Both the position numbers and the translations under genes were made by a program. The notes under the pieces are model-generated. The model saw nothing but the letters and a program-made list of their open reading frames with translations, ran no database searches and was not told where the DNA came from. This document shows, in pieces, positions 62,735 through 64,000 of a stretch of 64,000 nt of DNA (position 1 is the first letter of the stretch; each line of letters begins with the position of its first letter). The stretch is from Bacteroidota bacterium (GTDB lineage: Bacteria > Bacteroidota > Bacteroidia > Chitinophagales > LD1), in NCBI GenBank assembly GCA_016715625.1, contig JADJZU010000009.1, forward strand, positions 1-64,000. Reading direction: 5' to 3'.

Positions 62735-63712
62735 ATGAACACAAACCGCATAGATATAGCCAACATGATATTGATGGTCTTTGCTTGTGTGGCAGCGTTT
62801 GTATTGCCTTTTGAAGTATTTCTTTTTTCTTATGCTGTGCTGGGCCCCCTGCATTATTTGACCGAAATTTCATGGCTTCACCAGCGAAACTATTTTGCCT
62901 TGGGCAAATGGGATTACGTTCCTTTTATCCTTATCGGGATACTGTTGTTTTTATTCAGTTTTGTGTTTAAGGAGTACGCCACTTTTACCACTACGCTCAT
63001 TTTTATTTCCTTCTTCTATGCCTTGGGGACTGTTTTGTTGAAGGATGTTTTTTACAAAGTAGCTTTGGTGGCAGTGGCCTTGTTTTTAGGAGCACTGTTG
63101 CAGCGAAATATGCCTTTCGTGTATCTCTTTGGAGTGTTTCTCCCCACGCTGATTCATGTTTTCTTATTTACCGGCTTGTTCATCCTGTATGGTGCACTGA
63201 AAAACAAAAGCAGAACGGGCTATGGTTCGCTGGTTATTTTTGTCCTGTGTGCTATAAGTTTTTTTGTGGTACAACCACAGTTCAGCTTTTATCAGGTGAG
63301 CAGCTATGCCGAAAAGGCGCTGATGGAGAGTGGCTTTGTGCAGCTCAATAAATCGCTGATTGAACTGTTTAAACTCGGGCAATACACACGCGAAACGGTG
63401 TTTGAATCGGCAGCTGGACTGGGCATCATGCGGTTTATCGCTTTTGCCTACACCTATCACTACCTCAATTGGTTCTCCAAAACACAGGTCATACAGTGGC
63501 ACCGGGTGCCTAAAAAGCAATTGGCTACAGTTCTATTCATATGGTTGTTTTCGGTGGCCCTATATGCCTATAACTACTACTATGGTTTGGTAGCACTTTA
63601 CTTCCTGAGTATGTTACATGTTTTGCTGGAGTTTCCCCTAAACTATCAATCGTTTATAGGCATAGGCAAAGAACTTAGGGCTATAGGTGGTGGTGCCGGC
63701 ATCGGTAAGTAG
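62735..63712 (+). CDS. Polytopic membrane protein, possibly Brp/Blh-related
   Basis: 325 residues, about nine to ten hydrophobic helices. Histidines are placed in helices rather than loops: H40 in LGPLHYLTEISWLH (H49), H141 in TLIHVFLFTG, H242 and H256 in YTYHYLNWFSKTQVIQWHR, H295 in SMLHVLLEFPLN. The order of the PLH, YHY and MLH motifs recalls the Brp/Blh family of beta-carotene 15,15'-dioxygenases (GLPHG, WH-RH, PHM), but identity by eye is low. A carotenoid-cleaving role would fit the crt cluster at 0-6 kb, yet this is inference; otherwise an unassigned membrane protein. Confidence 0.6.
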   Translation: MNTNRIDIANMILMVFACVAAFVLPFEVFLFSYAVLGPLHYLTEISWLHQRNYFALGKWDYVPFILIGILLFLFSFVFKEYATFTTTLIFISFFYALGTVLLKDVFYKVALVAVALFLGALLQRNMPFVYLFGVFLPTLIHVFLFTGLFILYGALKNKSRTGYGSLVIFVLCAISFFVVQPQFSFYQVSSYAEKALMESGFVQLNKSLIELFKLGQYTRETVFESAAGLGIMRFIAFAYTYHYLNWFSKTQVIQWHRVPKKQLATVLFIWLFSVALYAYNYYYGLVALYFLSMLHVLLEFPLNYQSFIGIGKELRAIGGGAGIGK

Positions 63713-63802
63713 TCGCCTGGTTTTGGCATATCCGTTTTTTAGGCCGACCTTCCTCTTGCTTTACATAAAGGCTTCATTAAATTCATAAAAATTTAATACT
63801 GC

Positions 63803-64000
63803 ATGAAGTCTACTTGCTCCGTTTTTTGTTTTGCCATTTTGTTAGCTGTAACTGCTTGTCACAAAGAGAAAAAAGGAGTGGTCTATGATAACGGCCCCAC
63901 CGATAGCTTGAAAATTAATGAAGTCCAATTCATTGCCAGCCACAACAGTTATCACTTAAAAACAGACTCCGGAATTTTTTCATGGATGGCTACTGCTGCT
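63803..64000 (+). CDS. PI-PLC-like lipoprotein (3' partial)
   Basis: 66 codons visible before the window ends; ATG at 63803. Signal peptide with lipobox LLAVTAC (C19), so an outer-membrane lipoprotein. The motif INEVQFIASHNSYHLKTDSG is the start of the catalytic domain of calcium-dependent phosphatidylinositol-specific phospholipase C1-like proteins, with the first catalytic His in SHNSYH. Remaining residues unseen. Confidence 0.75.
   Translation, partial: MKSTCSVFCFAILLAVTACHKEKKGVVYDNGPTDSLKINEVQFIASHNSYHLKTDSGIFSWMATAA

Noticed and set aside
1..64000. Search for tRNA, rRNA, IS ends or phage genes
   Set aside because: Intergenic gaps are short and show no cloverleaf, transposase or integrase, so none is reported.

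Overview
The window reads as a chromosomal segment of a Bacteroidota bacterium, most likely from the Chitinophagales/Sphingobacteriia side of the phylum. Supporting signs are a ~2,770-residue SprB-repeat protein with a type B C-terminal domain of the type IX secretion system, a TonB-dependent receptor paired with a DUF4249 lipoprotein, the FadN-type beta-oxidation fusion, and promoters of the phylum's TTG/TTTG-N19-TAnnTTTG type. I recognise no phage, IS element, CRISPR array, rRNA or tRNA.

Layout. 0-6 kb: carotenoid block. crtI (5'-truncated by the window), crtB, a fused lycopene beta-cyclase crtYcd and a methyltransferase run rightwards; facing them is an overlapping pair, a Rieske non-heme iron oxygenase and a CrtU-like FAD desaturase. 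6-15 kb: fatty-acid block. fadN-fadA-fadE (leftward), a TetR regulator translationally coupled to a periplasmic penicillin-acylase-family hydrolase, and a divergent PlsC-like acyltransferase. The same near-identical ~34-bp TetR operator/promoter module sits in front of both fadN and tetR. 15-30 kb: mixed metabolism (hydrolases, CBS protein, GH1 beta-glucosidase, SSS sugar symporter, TonB receptor/DUF4249, GH27 alpha-galactosidase, sterol-desaturase-family protein, transglutaminase-like protein, amidase). 30.5-33.8 kb: a MarR-controlled operon (marR, pirin, FMN reductase, DoxX, DODA-type dioxygenase) with two copies of a palindromic operator. 34.4-38.1 kb: two tandem TPR-class III cyclases, the second frameshifted. 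38.3-39.7 kb: two broken genes (OmpL-like porin, 4Fe-4S protein). 39.7-45.7 kb: citrate synthase, a small glycan/lipid cluster (GNAT, GT2, frameshifted KAS III) and a frameshifted long-chain acyl-CoA synthetase. 45.9-54.2 kb: the giant SprB-repeat adhesin-like gene, with three small indels around 50.5 kb. 54.2-64 kb: cupin, SulP transporter plus beta-carbonic anhydrase, Ogt and DinB repair genes, DUF423, a second MarR, an RNA-methyltransferase-like gene, DivIC/FtsB, YbaB, a polytopic membrane protein and the start of a PI-PLC-like lipoprotein.

How it fits together: fadD (acyl-CoA synthetase) and fadN/A/E make a fatty-acid degradation route, and the TetR operators imply common repression of beta-oxidation and of the acylase, which could release fatty acids from N-acyl compounds. 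The carotenoid block can make beta-carotene from phytoene, and the Rieske/CrtU-like pair suggests a further ring modification that I cannot assign. All frame disruptions recognised here fall between 37.7 and 50.7 kb, so either that stretch is poorly sequenced or it is decaying; only the porin looks like an unambiguous pseudogene.
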